Shown in pieces: positions 43,869-52,276 of a DNA stretch of 64,000 bases. This DNA comes from Negadavirga shengliensis. GTDB taxonomy: Bacteria; Bacteroidota; Bacteroidia; Cytophagales; Cyclobacteriaceae. The first letter of the stretch is position 1. Each line of letters begins with the position of its first letter. The notes under the pieces were generated by a model that worked only from the letters and a program-made list of their open reading frames with translations, had not been told where the DNA came from and did no database searches. The stretch spans positions 434,001 through 498,000 of the forward strand of contig NZ_JBHSJJ010000001.1 in assembly GCF_042652345.1 (NCBI RefSeq), read 5' to 3'. The position numbers and the translations under genes are program-made.

Positions 43869-44789
43869 ATGTTTGATAACCTATTTGATTTTGAAATAGA
43901 CGCCGCCTTGAGGAACAGGATCATTCAGACGGTCCTCATCATCCTCATTATATGGGTAATCAACAAGATATCTGTCCGGCTCATCTACCGCGGTGAATCC
44001 GTGGAAATGAGAAAGCAATATCACACACGTAAAGTCGTCGAATATACTTCTTTCTTCATCGGTATATTGATCATCGGCAACCTATGGATAAGCAATTTCC
44101 AATCCGTGACCACTTTTTTCGGCTTGCTCTCAGCAGGTATCGCCATTGCTTTAAAAGATATCTTCGTGAACATCGCAGGATGGGCTTTCATCTATCTTCG
44201 TAAACCATTTGATGTGGGAGACAGGATTCAGATAGGCGAGGTAAAGGGGGATGTCATCGACCTGAGGTTATTTCAGTTAAGTGTGCTTGAAATCGGAAAC
44301 TGGGTGGATGCCGACCAAAGTACGGGAAGGGTTGTCCATATTCCCAATGGGAAGGTATTCACGGATACCCAAGCCAATTATTCCATCGGATTCAATTATA
44401 TATGGAATGAACAAACCGTATACATTACCCTGATGAGTGACTTTAAAAAAGCCAAAGCCATTTTAATGGAAATATTAAACACCCATCTTAAAGATGAGTT
44501 AAAGGTAGCTGAGAAAGTTTTCAGAAAGGCCAAACATGATCATCTGATCGTATATAAACAATTTACGCCTATGGTCTTCACCAATATTACGGAAAGGGGG
44601 GTCCAGCTATCCATGCGCTATATCTGTGATCCTAAAAAAAGAAGGATGCTCCAGCATTCCATCACGGAGGCCATACTGGAAAAATTCGGGCCCGAGGATA
44701 ACATACGCTTGGCATACCCCACTTCTACCGTGCTCCTGCATCAAGACCAGCCCCATCCTGCTGTCCACCCTCAAAAGGGTCCGAAATAA
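43869..44789 (+). CDS. MscS-family mechanosensitive ion channel
   Basis: Small-conductance osmotic safety valve. From ATG 43869 the 306-residue protein has two N-terminal helices, the pore-lining helix FFGLLSAGIAIALKDIFVNI, and the MscS core with GWAFIYLRKPFDVGDRIQIG. The beta domain has the SIGFNYIWNEQTVYITLMSD region. The C-terminus overlaps the last codons of the convergent DUF3810 gene by 65 bp. Length is normal for MscS. Confidence 0.9.
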   Translation: MFDNLFDFEIDAALRNRIIQTVLIILIIWVINKISVRLIYRGESVEMRKQYHTRKVVEYTSFFIGILIIGNLWISNFQSVTTFFGLLSAGIAIALKDIFVNIAGWAFIYLRKPFDVGDRIQIGEVKGDVIDLRLFQLSVLEIGNWVDADQSTGRVVHIPNGKVFTDTQANYSIGFNYIWNEQTVYITLMSDFKKAKAILMEILNTHLKDELKVAEKVFRKAKHDHLIVYKQFTPMVFTNITERGVQLSMRYICDPKKRRMLQHSITEAILEKFGPEDNIRLAYPTSTVLLHQDQPHPAVHPQKGPK

Positions 44790-45867
44790 CTTCGGCATTT
44801 CCCCGGAGCCTGTTCCGCCAGGCATAGGCCAGCATGGGAAGCTGGGCATAGCTTTTTACCCCGGCTTTCACCCCCTGGGTTTTGAGGTACAGGTCATTTG
44901 ATTTTTTGCTCAGTTCCAAAAAAAAAGGCTGAACAGAGAGGATGTTTTCTCTTACAGAGGCCATATCGTTCCTTATGCCTATGGGAATGGAAGCCACGAA
45001 AGTCTTATAAGCATCCGGATCCATACGATAGAGGTCATTGAGATGATACCGGAAGAGCCGCAGTTGTCCCGAGTACTGGAGCAAGGGGTCCTCACTTACC
45101 GAGCATATCAGCCAACCTATAAAATTTGCTTCCCCTTCGTCCGTTACGCCATAACTATGGGCCATTTCATGGGCAATGGTGAAGGGCTTTTCGAGCGGAT
45201 GGAGACTGGGATCAATATAACTTTCGCCCGTAAAGGGAAAATAGATACCATAAATGCCCATTCTCCTCATAAAACCATGAGGGTGAAATTCCTTGGTCCG
45301 GGGTATGCCGGTAAAGTTCAGCCCAAGGAGATACAGGTTTTTGCCCATTTCTTCCCTTACCCGGCTTTCCAATTCCTTATAGACCGGAAAAGAAGATATG
45401 GCGACTGTATCGGCTTGGATATTAGCGCGCAACTGGATCAATAGCCTTTTGGTCAATTCCATTTCCTGCACCAATATCTCCTGTTCCAAAGCCCTGGGTT
45501 TAAGGGAAAGCTGCTCAAAAACCGGTATTCTCTGATAGTTGAAGCCCCAAAAAATCAAAAAAAAGAATACCAGTCCTCCCGCAAAATTTAAAATTGACCG
45601 AAGGGAGTACATACCCCTTTCTTTCCAGCCGGACCGCCTTTTCACAAGGACAAAAAACCTCCCTATCAAAAAGACCAGAAGCCCGACAAATAAATAAACA
45701 GTAGGAAAAGGAAGCCGCCCAATACCCAGATCGGTAAGGTTTCTGACCACAGGAAAAAAAGTCCGGGAATAGATGGTTTCCGTTTTCTCCGGATGCAACA
45801 TGGCGATGCGCCTTGCCACCAGGGCGAGGACCCCCAATATGGCCCACGTCCAGTTTCTACCGAGCAT
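44725..45867 (-). CDS. DUF3810 membrane-anchored putative zinc peptidase
   Basis: A 380-residue protein with N-terminal membrane helices (FPTVYLFVGLLVFLIGRFFV, and FAGGLVFFFLIFWGFNYQRI). The DUF3810 domain contains a zinc-peptidase-like HEMAHSYG (near residue 233 in FTIAHEMAHSYGVTDEGEAN), with a following Glu. This fits an HExxH-xn-E arrangement, though activity is unproved. Another family mark is GIYFPFTGESYIDPSLHPLE. It converges on the MscS gene with 65 bp overlap, which is unusual because both C-termini use the same DNA. Confidence 0.88.
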   Translation of the reverse strand: MLGRNWTWAILGVLALVARRIAMLHPEKTETIYSRTFFPVVRNLTDLGIGRLPFPTVYLFVGLLVFLIGRFFVLVKRRSGWKERGMYSLRSILNFAGGLVFFFLIFWGFNYQRIPVFEQLSLKPRALEQEILVQEMELTKRLLIQLRANIQADTVAISSFPVYKELESRVREEMGKNLYLLGLNFTGIPRTKEFHPHGFMRRMGIYGIYFPFTGESYIDPSLHPLEKPFTIAHEMAHSYGVTDEGEANFIGWLICSVSEDPLLQYSGQLRLFRYHLNDLYRMDPDAYKTFVASIPIGIRNDMASVRENILSVQPFFLELSKKSNDLYLKTQGVKAGVKSYAQLPMLAYAWRNRLRGNAEVISDPFEGGQQDGAGLDAGAR

Positions 45868-45925
45868 TTAATATGAATTTAATATAATCGTTTACTGACA
45901 CCTACACTTCCCTCCATTTAGACGG

Positions 45926-46507
45926 TCATATCCCCTCTGCCTCCACGCCTTTGACTTCTGGCAGCATCCCGGTCAAAAGGTTCTCAATACCCGCCTTGAG
46001 GGTAATCGTGCTGGACGGGCATCCAGAGCAGGCTCCCTGTAACAACACCTTGACCACTCCGTCATGGAAACTATGAAAAACGATGGCCCCTCCGTCCTGT
46101 TCCACAGCCGGACGGATGTATTCATCCAATATGCCCTTGATCTTCTTTACCGTTTCACTGTCGTGCTCATCAAAAAGCGGATCCTTGTCTTGATGCACGT
46201 TCACGGCATTTTTGCCGGATTCCAAATAGTTTTTGATGTGATTTCGAAGGTGGTCCTGTATATCCTCCCACGCAACATCCTCTTTCTTGGTCACCGTGAC
46301 AAAATTAGCAGCAATAAAAACCCTCTCCACCGCAGCAAAATTAAACAGCTCCTTGGCTAAAGGCGAATTTTGGGTACTGCCTTCATCAGGGAAATCAAAA
46401 CTTACTCCGTCATCTGTCAACATAAAATTGGCCACAAATTTTAGGGAGTTTGGATTCGGATTGGCCTCCATGTATAAGTGGACAGGTCTTTTTTGTGCTT
46501 GTAGCAT
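45926..46507 (-). CDS. NifU-family Fe-S cluster carrier (Nfu type)
   Basis: A 193-residue Fe-S scaffold/carrier. The N-terminal Nfu_N domain begins EANPNPNSLKFVANFMLTDD. The C-terminal NifU domain has the cluster-binding CSGCPSS (in GACSGCPSSTITLKAGIE). The linker is DIQDHLRNHIKNYLESGKNA, and the length is typical of Nfu proteins. It delivers Fe-S clusters to apo-enzymes such as the [2Fe-2S] dehydratase near 58.8 kb; that specific link is conjecture. The palindrome 46536-46559 lies upstream of its start. Confidence 0.93.
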   Translation of the reverse strand: MLQAQKRPVHLYMEANPNPNSLKFVANFMLTDDGVSFDFPDEGSTQNSPLAKELFNFAAVERVFIAANFVTVTKKEDVAWEDIQDHLRNHIKNYLESGKNAVNVHQDKDPLFDEHDSETVKKIKGILDEYIRPAVEQDGGAIVFHSFHDGVVKVLLQGACSGCPSSTITLKAGIENLLTGMLPEVKGVEAEGI

Positions 46508-46535
46508 ACCTTTTTTATTTTAATTGCATAATATA

Positions 46536-46559
46536 TGTCCGTACCTGGATGTACGGACA
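46536..46559. promoter_or_regulatory. Perfect 9-bp palindrome upstream of NifU-family gene
   Basis: TGTCCGTAC-CTGGAT-GTACGGACA is a perfect 9-bp inverted repeat with a 6-base spacer, 29 bases before the NifU-family start. The form (two 9-mers spaced by 6) suits a dimeric regulator. There is no adjacent T-run, so it is not an intrinsic terminator. The regulator is unknown. Confidence 0.55.
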
Positions 46560-46642
46560 CAAAATCCGTATATCAGACACTCCTAAAACGCCCTTTATGA
46601 TAATATGGTTCGGTCAATCTGATTTTAGAACGCCGCGGGTTG

Positions 46643-47968
46643 TCAGGTACTGGTAAGCGGGTTTCCCTTTCTTATCAATCCATCCGGCAACTCGCCCTCA
46701 GTAGAAGCCACAACGGTGCAGACCATCGCGTCACCGGTTACATTCACAATGGTTCTGAACATGTCCAATATCCTGTCAGGGGCTAAAATCAATGCGATCC
46801 CCGCGGCCGGCACGCCAATTGACTCCAAAACGATGATCAACATAATGATACCGGCTCCCGGAACACCTGCTGTGCCGATGGATGCCAGCGTAGCCGTCAT
46901 GACAATCATCAGCTGCTGCGTCAAAGAGAGGTCCATTCCCAACGCCTGTGCAATGAAAACAGCGGCCACGCCCTGATAGAGACTGGTCCCGTCCATATTA
47001 ATGGTTGCCCCTAATGGCAACACAAAGCTGGTCACTTCCTCCGAAACCCCGATTTCTTCCTCCACCTGCTTCATGGTCACAGGAAGCGTGGCCGCGCTGG
47101 AACTGGTGGTAAAAGCAAGCAGCTGAGCCGGGCGGATGGCTCTGAAGAAATCCTGATATTTTACTTTGGTAAACAACTTAAGTATCCCGGGATACACCAC
47201 CAGGATCATAAAAAACAAGCCCCCTAAAACGACCAAACTGTATTTTAAAAGAGCCAGGAGCAATGCCACCGCAGAGTCGGGATTGTCACCGGTGATCTCT
47301 ACAATTAAGGAAGCCATCAGGGCAAACACCCCATACGGGGCAATGACCATGATAAAACCTACAATTTTGATGACTACATCGTTGAACCCATCAAAAAAAG
47401 CGATGACCGGCTCAGCTTTCTTTTTAGGGACCTGAAGCAATGCGATACCCACGATGATGGCAAAAAACACGACCTGCAACATACTGCCATTGTCAGTAGT
47501 AGCCTGAAAAAAATTCTCCGGAACCATGTCTACCAATGGTTGCAGCGGACTTTGTTCTTTAATTAGTTCTGCTTGGGAAGTCTTTGAGCCCGCGGTGTCA
47601 TCATAAATGGCCATCAGGTTATCCCGCGTGTCTGCTGGAAGGCTCTTGCCTGGATTGAAAATGTTCACGATCAACAATCCTATGCTCACCGACAAGGCGG
47701 TGGTGAATACGTAGGTGGCGATAGTCTTTCCTCCGATCCGGCTGAGCTTGGTCACATCCCCCAGATTGGACACGCCCACGATCAAGGACGCAAGTACCAA
47801 AGGCACCGCGATCATTTTGAGGCCGTTAATAAAAATGGTGCCGATGGGTTTGATGTAATCGAGTACGAAGCCAGGAGAAATCCCCAGTTTAACAACGGCC
47901 AAACCCGTTATTAAACCGAGAAGCAACCCTATGATGATCTGGGTGTGTAAGGGAATTTTTTTTTTCAT
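46643..47968 (-). CDS. Dicarboxylate/amino acid:cation symporter (DAACS family)
   Basis: Na+/H+-driven uptake of glutamate, aspartate or C4-dicarboxylates. The 441-residue protein has eight helices plus two hairpins. The family motifs are TTSSSAATLPVTMKQVEEEI and INMDGTSLYQGVAAVFIAQA, near residues 277-340. The NMDG and SSSAA marks are diagnostic of the GltPh/DctA family. The length is standard. It sits alone between the NifU-family gene and aroC on the same strand. Confidence 0.95.
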   Translation of the reverse strand: MKKKIPLHTQIIIGLLLGLITGLAVVKLGISPGFVLDYIKPIGTIFINGLKMIAVPLVLASLIVGVSNLGDVTKLSRIGGKTIATYVFTTALSVSIGLLIVNIFNPGKSLPADTRDNLMAIYDDTAGSKTSQAELIKEQSPLQPLVDMVPENFFQATTDNGSMLQVVFFAIIVGIALLQVPKKKAEPVIAFFDGFNDVVIKIVGFIMVIAPYGVFALMASLIVEITGDNPDSAVALLLALLKYSLVVLGGLFFMILVVYPGILKLFTKVKYQDFFRAIRPAQLLAFTTSSSAATLPVTMKQVEEEIGVSEEVTSFVLPLGATINMDGTSLYQGVAAVFIAQALGMDLSLTQQLMIVMTATLASIGTAGVPGAGIIMLIIVLESIGVPAAGIALILAPDRILDMFRTIVNVTGDAMVCTVVASTEGELPDGLIRKGNPLTST

Positions 47969-48006
47969 TCGTCAGTGGTTGGTAAAAATAAGAATATGGA
48001 GTTGTG

Positions 48007-49083
48007 CTACACCTTGCTAAGGCGGTTCAATAACAGGAAGTCCGCAAGAACCAAAGCGGCCATGGCCTCTACAATAGGAACTGCCCGCGGTACCACACAG
48101 GGATCATGCCGGCCTTTCCCGGATACCGTCGCGGCATCTCCAGCTTCATTGACACTTTCCTGATCCTGCATAATGGTGGCTACGGGTTTGAATGCCACCC
48201 GGAAATAAATGTCCTCTCCATTGGATATCCCCCCTTGGATACCCCCGGAGTAATTCGTCCTGGTACGGATGCGGTCTCCTTCTTTATAAAAAGCGTCGTT
48301 GTGCTGGGATCCCCTCATGCTTACCCCGCCAAAGCCACTTCCGTATTCAAATCCTTTGACGGCATTGATGCTGAGCATGGCATGTCCCAACGCCGCATGC
48401 AGCCGGTCAAAAACCGGTTCACCAAGGCCTACAGGCACACCGCTGGCCACACAACTCACCACGCCGCCCACCGTGTCCCGGTCCTTTCTTACCTCATCTA
48501 TGTAGGCAATCATCTGTTCTGCCACTTCCGCATCCGGACAGCGGACAATATTATTTTCAGTCTGGGTCAGATCCAGTTTCTTATAATCCTTTTCTAACCT
48601 GATATCTCCTGCCTGGCTGACGTAGGCTTGAATGTGCACACCGAATTCTTTCAAAAACAGCTTGGCCACCGCCCCTGCTGCCACCCGGGCAGCTGTTTCG
48701 CGGGCACTGCTCCTGCCTCCACCCCGGTAATCCCTGATACCGTATTTTTGATGATAAGTGTAATCGGCATGAGAAGGACGGAACTTGTCCGCAATATGGG
48801 AGTAGTCCTTGCTCTTTTGATCGGTGTTCAGGATAATGATGGAAATGGGGGTGCCGGTACTCTTTCCTTCAAAAACGCCCGACAAAATCTGGAATTCATC
48901 CTCCTCTTTTCTTTGGGTAGTGATTTTGGACTGGCCGGGCTTCCTCCTCTGCAGCTCCTGACGGATAAAATCCTCATCTATGGTAACTCCCGCCGGACAA
49001 CCATCGATGATCACTCCCAGCCCTTTACCATGTGATTCACCAAAAGTACTGATACTGAATACCCTACCAAATGAACTGCGCAT
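48007..49083 (-). CDS. aroC: Chorismate synthase
   Basis: Final shikimate-pathway enzyme, converting EPSP to chorismate with reduced FMN. The 358-residue protein starts MRSSFGRVFSISTFGESHGK and carries RPSHADYTYHQKYGIRDYRG and GGRSSARETAARVAAGAVAK, the family signatures, as well as the later GGISNGEDIYFRVAFKPVAT. ATG 49083 is used; a TTG three bases earlier is also possible. It follows the BatD gene by three bases, a likely operon, though the two functions are unrelated. Confidence 0.96.
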   Translation of the reverse strand: MRSSFGRVFSISTFGESHGKGLGVIIDGCPAGVTIDEDFIRQELQRRKPGQSKITTQRKEEDEFQILSGVFEGKSTGTPISIIILNTDQKSKDYSHIADKFRPSHADYTYHQKYGIRDYRGGGRSSARETAARVAAGAVAKLFLKEFGVHIQAYVSQAGDIRLEKDYKKLDLTQTENNIVRCPDAEVAEQMIAYIDEVRKDRDTVGGVVSCVASGVPVGLGEPVFDRLHAALGHAMLSINAVKGFEYGSGFGGVSMRGSQHNDAFYKEGDRIRTRTNYSGGIQGGISNGEDIYFRVAFKPVATIMQDQESVNEAGDAATVSGKGRHDPCVVPRAVPIVEAMAALVLADFLLLNRLSKV

Positions 49084-49086
49084 CAA

Positions 49087-50532
49087 TTATTTTCTTTTTA
49101 CGATCAAATACCCTAACAAAACCACCGCCCCAATCAGCAATAGGTTAATAAAAGCCGAAAAATAGTATTTATATCTTTGGTTTAAAAGCTTATTGTCTTC
49201 AACTTCTATCAGATCATACAACCCGCCCAGCCTGGAAGAAGAGATCGCCATATTGACTTTGCTTTCCCCGGTTACGTTGACTACCGCTTTAGGCCTAAGT
49301 GTATCATACTTTTCCAGGGAAGGATTAAAATAGACCCACTCGAAATGATCATCCATCGCCACCTGTTCCTCTTCATTCAGGGTAATGAAATAACCGAATT
49401 CCTTCATCCCGGTGACGCGGCCCCTGCCCTTATTGACTTGTTGTTTTTCGTTGGGGTCAAAGGAGTTAAGCTTCTGAAAATTCTTCTTTCTTGGTGGCCT
49501 GATGGAACTGATGTTTCCTTCCCCGGTGATGGCAAAATTATAGGTAAATCCTTCTCCGGTGGCGACATCTTTTTCCGTAAAGTTCTCCCTGAGCTGATAG
49601 TTGCCTACGCTTACTTCATTTCTTAGGGGGTGGGGAGGCAATGGCTTGACTTTAACCGCCTTGGGTTGGGAATAGAAAGTCTTGAAATCCTGTAGCCGGT
49701 TACTGCCAAAAAAACTCGGGTTTTTGGCCACCTTGTATTTTATCATTTCCCAAGCCACAGATGGAAAATCCACCTCTCCCACGTTGAAGGGATAGAAATT
49801 AGCCTCGTAAACTTTAAACTTCGTCCATCTTTTCCCGTTGAACTCCACCTTTTCCGGCTGAATACTGGTGATATTGAAATTCTCTTCCCAGGCGTTTCCA
49901 GGTTTGATCTGATTGATGATCTTTTCCAATTGCTTGCCGGGCTCATGGAAAGTAAAAGGTGCCTGATTGGTTTCCGACATATAAAAGGCCAGACTGACGT
50001 TGAAGCCCTCTCCTACAAAAACCTCATTTTTATCTATCGACAGGGAAAAGAAAGCATCATCTTCAATCTCCACATATTCCGGCTCCTCCCGGCTTTCCCC
50101 AAAAAAATCATCAAATGGATCCAACGCCCTGTTGCTTCTGGCGCTGCTTGCACGGGCATCTACCACATTGATGGTTTTTCCATCAGCAGATACGTTGCTC
50201 CCATTGATCGAGAGCGTGAAATCATTGAGGGTAAAAGTGCCTTTGCGAAGCGGTTTATAGTATTGGATGATACTGTTGGTACTGCTCATTTGTCCATTGA
50301 CGATGTTCATCGACGAGCTTTGTGATACGCCTTGCTTCTGGAATCCCGGAATTTCGGGAAACTGATCATAGGACCTTATCTTTTCCTCAGAGACGGTTAC
50401 TTTAATATTAAAGGTTTCATTCAGGGCCACTTCATCCGCCCCCAGCTCTATTTTTACGTTCTGCGCATGAGATAAAGCAGAAAAAAGCAATAAAAGGAAT
50501 ACGAAATGAATTCGACGCTTCGTTATGGACAT
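49087..50532 (-). CDS. batD: BatD-family protein
   Basis: A membrane-anchored exported protein of 481 residues from ATG 50532. The signal peptide is ITKRRIHFVFLLLLFSALSH. The BatD (oxygen tolerance) beta-sandwich segments are VALNETFNIKVTVSEEKIRS, VGEGFNVSLAFYMSET and VATGEGFTYNFAITGEGNIS. One C-terminal helix is FSAFINLLLIGAVVLLGYLI. BatD is usually encoded with MoxR, BatA, BatB and BatC; none of these is present in the window, and aroC follows instead. Role is envelope stress or aerotolerance in some Bacteroidota. Confidence 0.88.
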   Translation of the reverse strand: MSITKRRIHFVFLLLLFSALSHAQNVKIELGADEVALNETFNIKVTVSEEKIRSYDQFPEIPGFQKQGVSQSSSMNIVNGQMSSTNSIIQYYKPLRKGTFTLNDFTLSINGSNVSADGKTINVVDARASSARSNRALDPFDDFFGESREEPEYVEIEDDAFFSLSIDKNEVFVGEGFNVSLAFYMSETNQAPFTFHEPGKQLEKIINQIKPGNAWEENFNITSIQPEKVEFNGKRWTKFKVYEANFYPFNVGEVDFPSVAWEMIKYKVAKNPSFFGSNRLQDFKTFYSQPKAVKVKPLPPHPLRNEVSVGNYQLRENFTEKDVATGEGFTYNFAITGEGNISSIRPPRKKNFQKLNSFDPNEKQQVNKGRGRVTGMKEFGYFITLNEEEQVAMDDHFEWVYFNPSLEKYDTLRPKAVVNVTGESKVNMAISSSRLGGLYDLIEVEDNKLLNQRYKYYFSAFINLLLIGAVVLLGYLIVKRK

Positions 50533-50669
50533 ACTCAATGAATACATTATCAATATATATAACTGCAAATAAACAAGTATATTTTATACGTAACAAATGT
50601 TAAAGGTATACCGTAAAAGACTTTAACTGATTTATTTATTTTTACTAAACCACTAAACAAACGAGAACC

Positions 50670-50861
50670 ATGATGGACTATGTTAAAACTATTTTGTTAA
50701 AAGTAAGTTTTGACAAAAAGCTCTTCGAGAAAGAGCTGCGCAAGGGACTGAATATGTTGGTTCCCTCGGAACTGGAAGAATTCAGGGAATGGTGTTACAG
50801 GACATTTGCTAAAATTTATGAGCCTATTCTTAATAAGTATTTTATCAGATTAGCAGGTTAG
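50670..50861 (+). CDS. Small conserved hypothetical protein (63 aa)
   Basis: A short soluble protein, MMDYVKTILLKVSFDKKLFE to a C-terminus FIRLAG, predicted helical with a Tyr/Phe/Trp-rich middle (EFREWCYRTFAKIYEPILNK). Similar small proteins of this pattern are common in Bacteroidota and have no function. It is short but bounded by a strong terminator at 50872, which supports expression. It has two possible starts, ATG 50670 and ATG 50673. Confidence 0.75.
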   Translation: MMDYVKTILLKVSFDKKLFEKELRKGLNMLVPSELEEFREWCYRTFAKIYEPILNKYFIRLAG

Positions 50862-50871
50862 CGATCTGAAT

Positions 50872-50902
50872 AATGCCCCGTGGAACCGGGGCATTTGTTT
50901 TT
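50872..50902 (+). terminator. Intrinsic terminator after 63-aa gene
   Basis: AATGCCCCG-TGGAAC-CGGGGCATT is a perfect 9-bp stem followed by TGTTTTT, eleven bases after the stop. Confidence 0.9.
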
Positions 50903-50920
50903 AATAACCGGATTTTTTTT

Positions 50921-50952
50921 ATTGCGCATTTCCTTTCCCCAGTGTAGATTTA
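50921..50952 (+). promoter_or_regulatory. Possible promoter of ModE-like gene
   Basis: ATTG (50921-50924), 20 bases, then TAGATTTA (50945-50952). Each box deviates in one base from the Bacteroidota consensus. ATG 50972 lies about 20 bases downstream. Confidence 0.45.
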
Positions 50953-50971
50953 TTGTTTATTAAAATGAAGG

Positions 50972-51319
50972 ATGGATATGTCCAAATCGGAAATAAGGCT
51001 TAGATGTTGGATTACCCTTGAACAGCAAAAATTTTTTGGTCCCGGAAGAGTGGAGCTCTTAAACTGGGTGGAAAAAGAAGGTTCTGTCTCCAAAGCCGCC
51101 AAAAAGATGGGAATGTCCTACAAAAAAGCCTGGGACATGATCCATGATCTCAACACAAGGGGGCAACAACCTTTCGTCACCCTTAGAAAAGGCGGCAGGA
51201 AAGGCGGCGGAGCTGAAATCACCACCAGTGGAAAACAGTTTCTCAACAAGTATGCCCAGCTTTTGCAAAAACTACAAACCGTCATTGAGGAAGAGTCGGA
51301 AATTCTCAGGCTTTTATAA
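50972..51319 (+). CDS. ModE-family winged-helix regulator without molybdate-binding domain
   Basis: A 115-residue LysR-type winged-helix protein matching the ModE N-terminal DNA-binding domain: GPGRVELLNWVEKEGSVSKA, AAKKMGMSYKKAWDMIHDLN and TTSGKQFLNKYAQLLQKLQT. The two C-terminal Mop/TOBE domains that bind molybdate in E. coli ModE are absent, so it could be a constitutive or differently tuned repressor. It is directly upstream of modABC on the same strand, and a ModE-like palindrome lies in the gap. ATG 50972 or 50978 could be the start. Confidence 0.85.
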   Translation: MDMSKSEIRLRCWITLEQQKFFGPGRVELLNWVEKEGSVSKAAKKMGMSYKKAWDMIHDLNTRGQQPFVTLRKGGRKGGGAEITTSGKQFLNKYAQLLQKLQTVIEEESEILRLL

Positions 51320-51357
51320 AAAAATACCCGGACGAATCAAAAAGGGTATTATTTTAG

Positions 51358-51388
51358 TATATTTCGATATGTAACCGTATACATATCG
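51358..51388 (+). promoter_or_regulatory. ModE-type operator overlapping a -7 element before modA
   Basis: CGATATGTA-ACCGTA-TACATATCG (51365-51388) is a perfect 9-bp inverted repeat with a 6-base spacer. It follows the ModE pattern CGnTATnTA-N6-TAnATAnCG known from E. coli. Its left edge overlaps a near-consensus -7 box TATATTTC (51358-51365), so binding there would block transcription start. It lies about 95 bases before the modA start. Confidence 0.8.
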
Positions 51389-51481
51389 ACGTGGATTCCC
51401 GTCAGGTGATAATTCACAGGCAGGCCTTGTAAAAGATATTGATGAGGTTAGATGATGTTTTCCGGAGAATAAAACGACCAG

Positions 51482-52276
51482 ATGAAGTTTTTCCATATGA
51501 CATTCAAAATCAAGGGCCAGGTGCTTTTACTGGCTTTTCTGATATGTTGGATCAGCCACACTTCAACAGCCCAAAGTAAAAAAGAGAACACCGTTTTGGT
51601 GGCTGCGGCATCTGATCTGAAATTCGCCCTGGATGCCATCATTTTGGAATATACCTCTATCAAACCGGTCAAAATAGAGGCCATTTATGGTTCCTCCGGA
51701 AAGCTGTTCGAGCAGATTTTCAACAAAGCCCCTTTTCATATTTTTATGTCCGCGGACATACAATACCCAACGTTGCTGGCAGAAAGGGGATTGGCCGGAT
51801 CTGCTGTTTTCCATTACGGGGTGGGCAGACTGGTATTATGGAGCAAAAACATGGATACCGGCAAATCCGGGATAGAACTGTTAACGGATCCAAGGGTAAA
51901 AAAAATTGCCATTGCCAATCCACAACATGCTCCCTATGGTAGGGGCGCCGAAGAAGCGATGAAGTATTACAATGTTTACCCTAGCATAGAAAAGAAGTTG
52001 GTTTTTGGCGAGAATATTTCCCAGACGGCGCAGTTTGTCTCAACAGGGGCGGCGGATATCGGTGTGATAGCCCTCTCATTGGCACTTGCCCCGAATATGA
52101 AAAGGCTTCAGTCTTCTTACTTTTTAATCCCGGAAGAAAGCCACTCTCCTCTGCTGCAGGGGGCAATCATTACCGCGTACGGGAAGGACCATCAGGCGGC
52201 CAGGGATTTTTTCGAATTCCTGAAATCAGATAGCGCTTTGAAAATTTTACAGTTTTACGGATTTTCGAAGCCATGA
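51482..52276 (+). CDS. modA: Molybdate ABC transporter, periplasmic substrate-binding protein
   Basis: Binds molybdate or tungstate in the periplasm. The 264-residue protein has a signal peptide (LLLAFLICWISHTSTAQ) and begins its mature part with TVLVAAASDLKFALDAIILE. The ModA loop GSSGKLFEQIFNKAPFHIFM-SADIQYP follows, then IAIANPQHAPYGRGAEEAMK and ENISQTAQFVSTGAADIGVI. The residues match the ModA/WtpA cluster. It is the first gene of modABC, and its stop overlaps the modB ATG (ATGA). Confidence 0.95.
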   Translation: MKFFHMTFKIKGQVLLLAFLICWISHTSTAQSKKENTVLVAAASDLKFALDAIILEYTSIKPVKIEAIYGSSGKLFEQIFNKAPFHIFMSADIQYPTLLAERGLAGSAVFHYGVGRLVLWSKNMDTGKSGIELLTDPRVKKIAIANPQHAPYGRGAEEAMKYYNVYPSIEKKLVFGENISQTAQFVSTGAADIGVIALSLALAPNMKRLQSSYFLIPEESHSPLLQGAIITAYGKDHQAARDFFEFLKSDSALKILQFYGFSKP

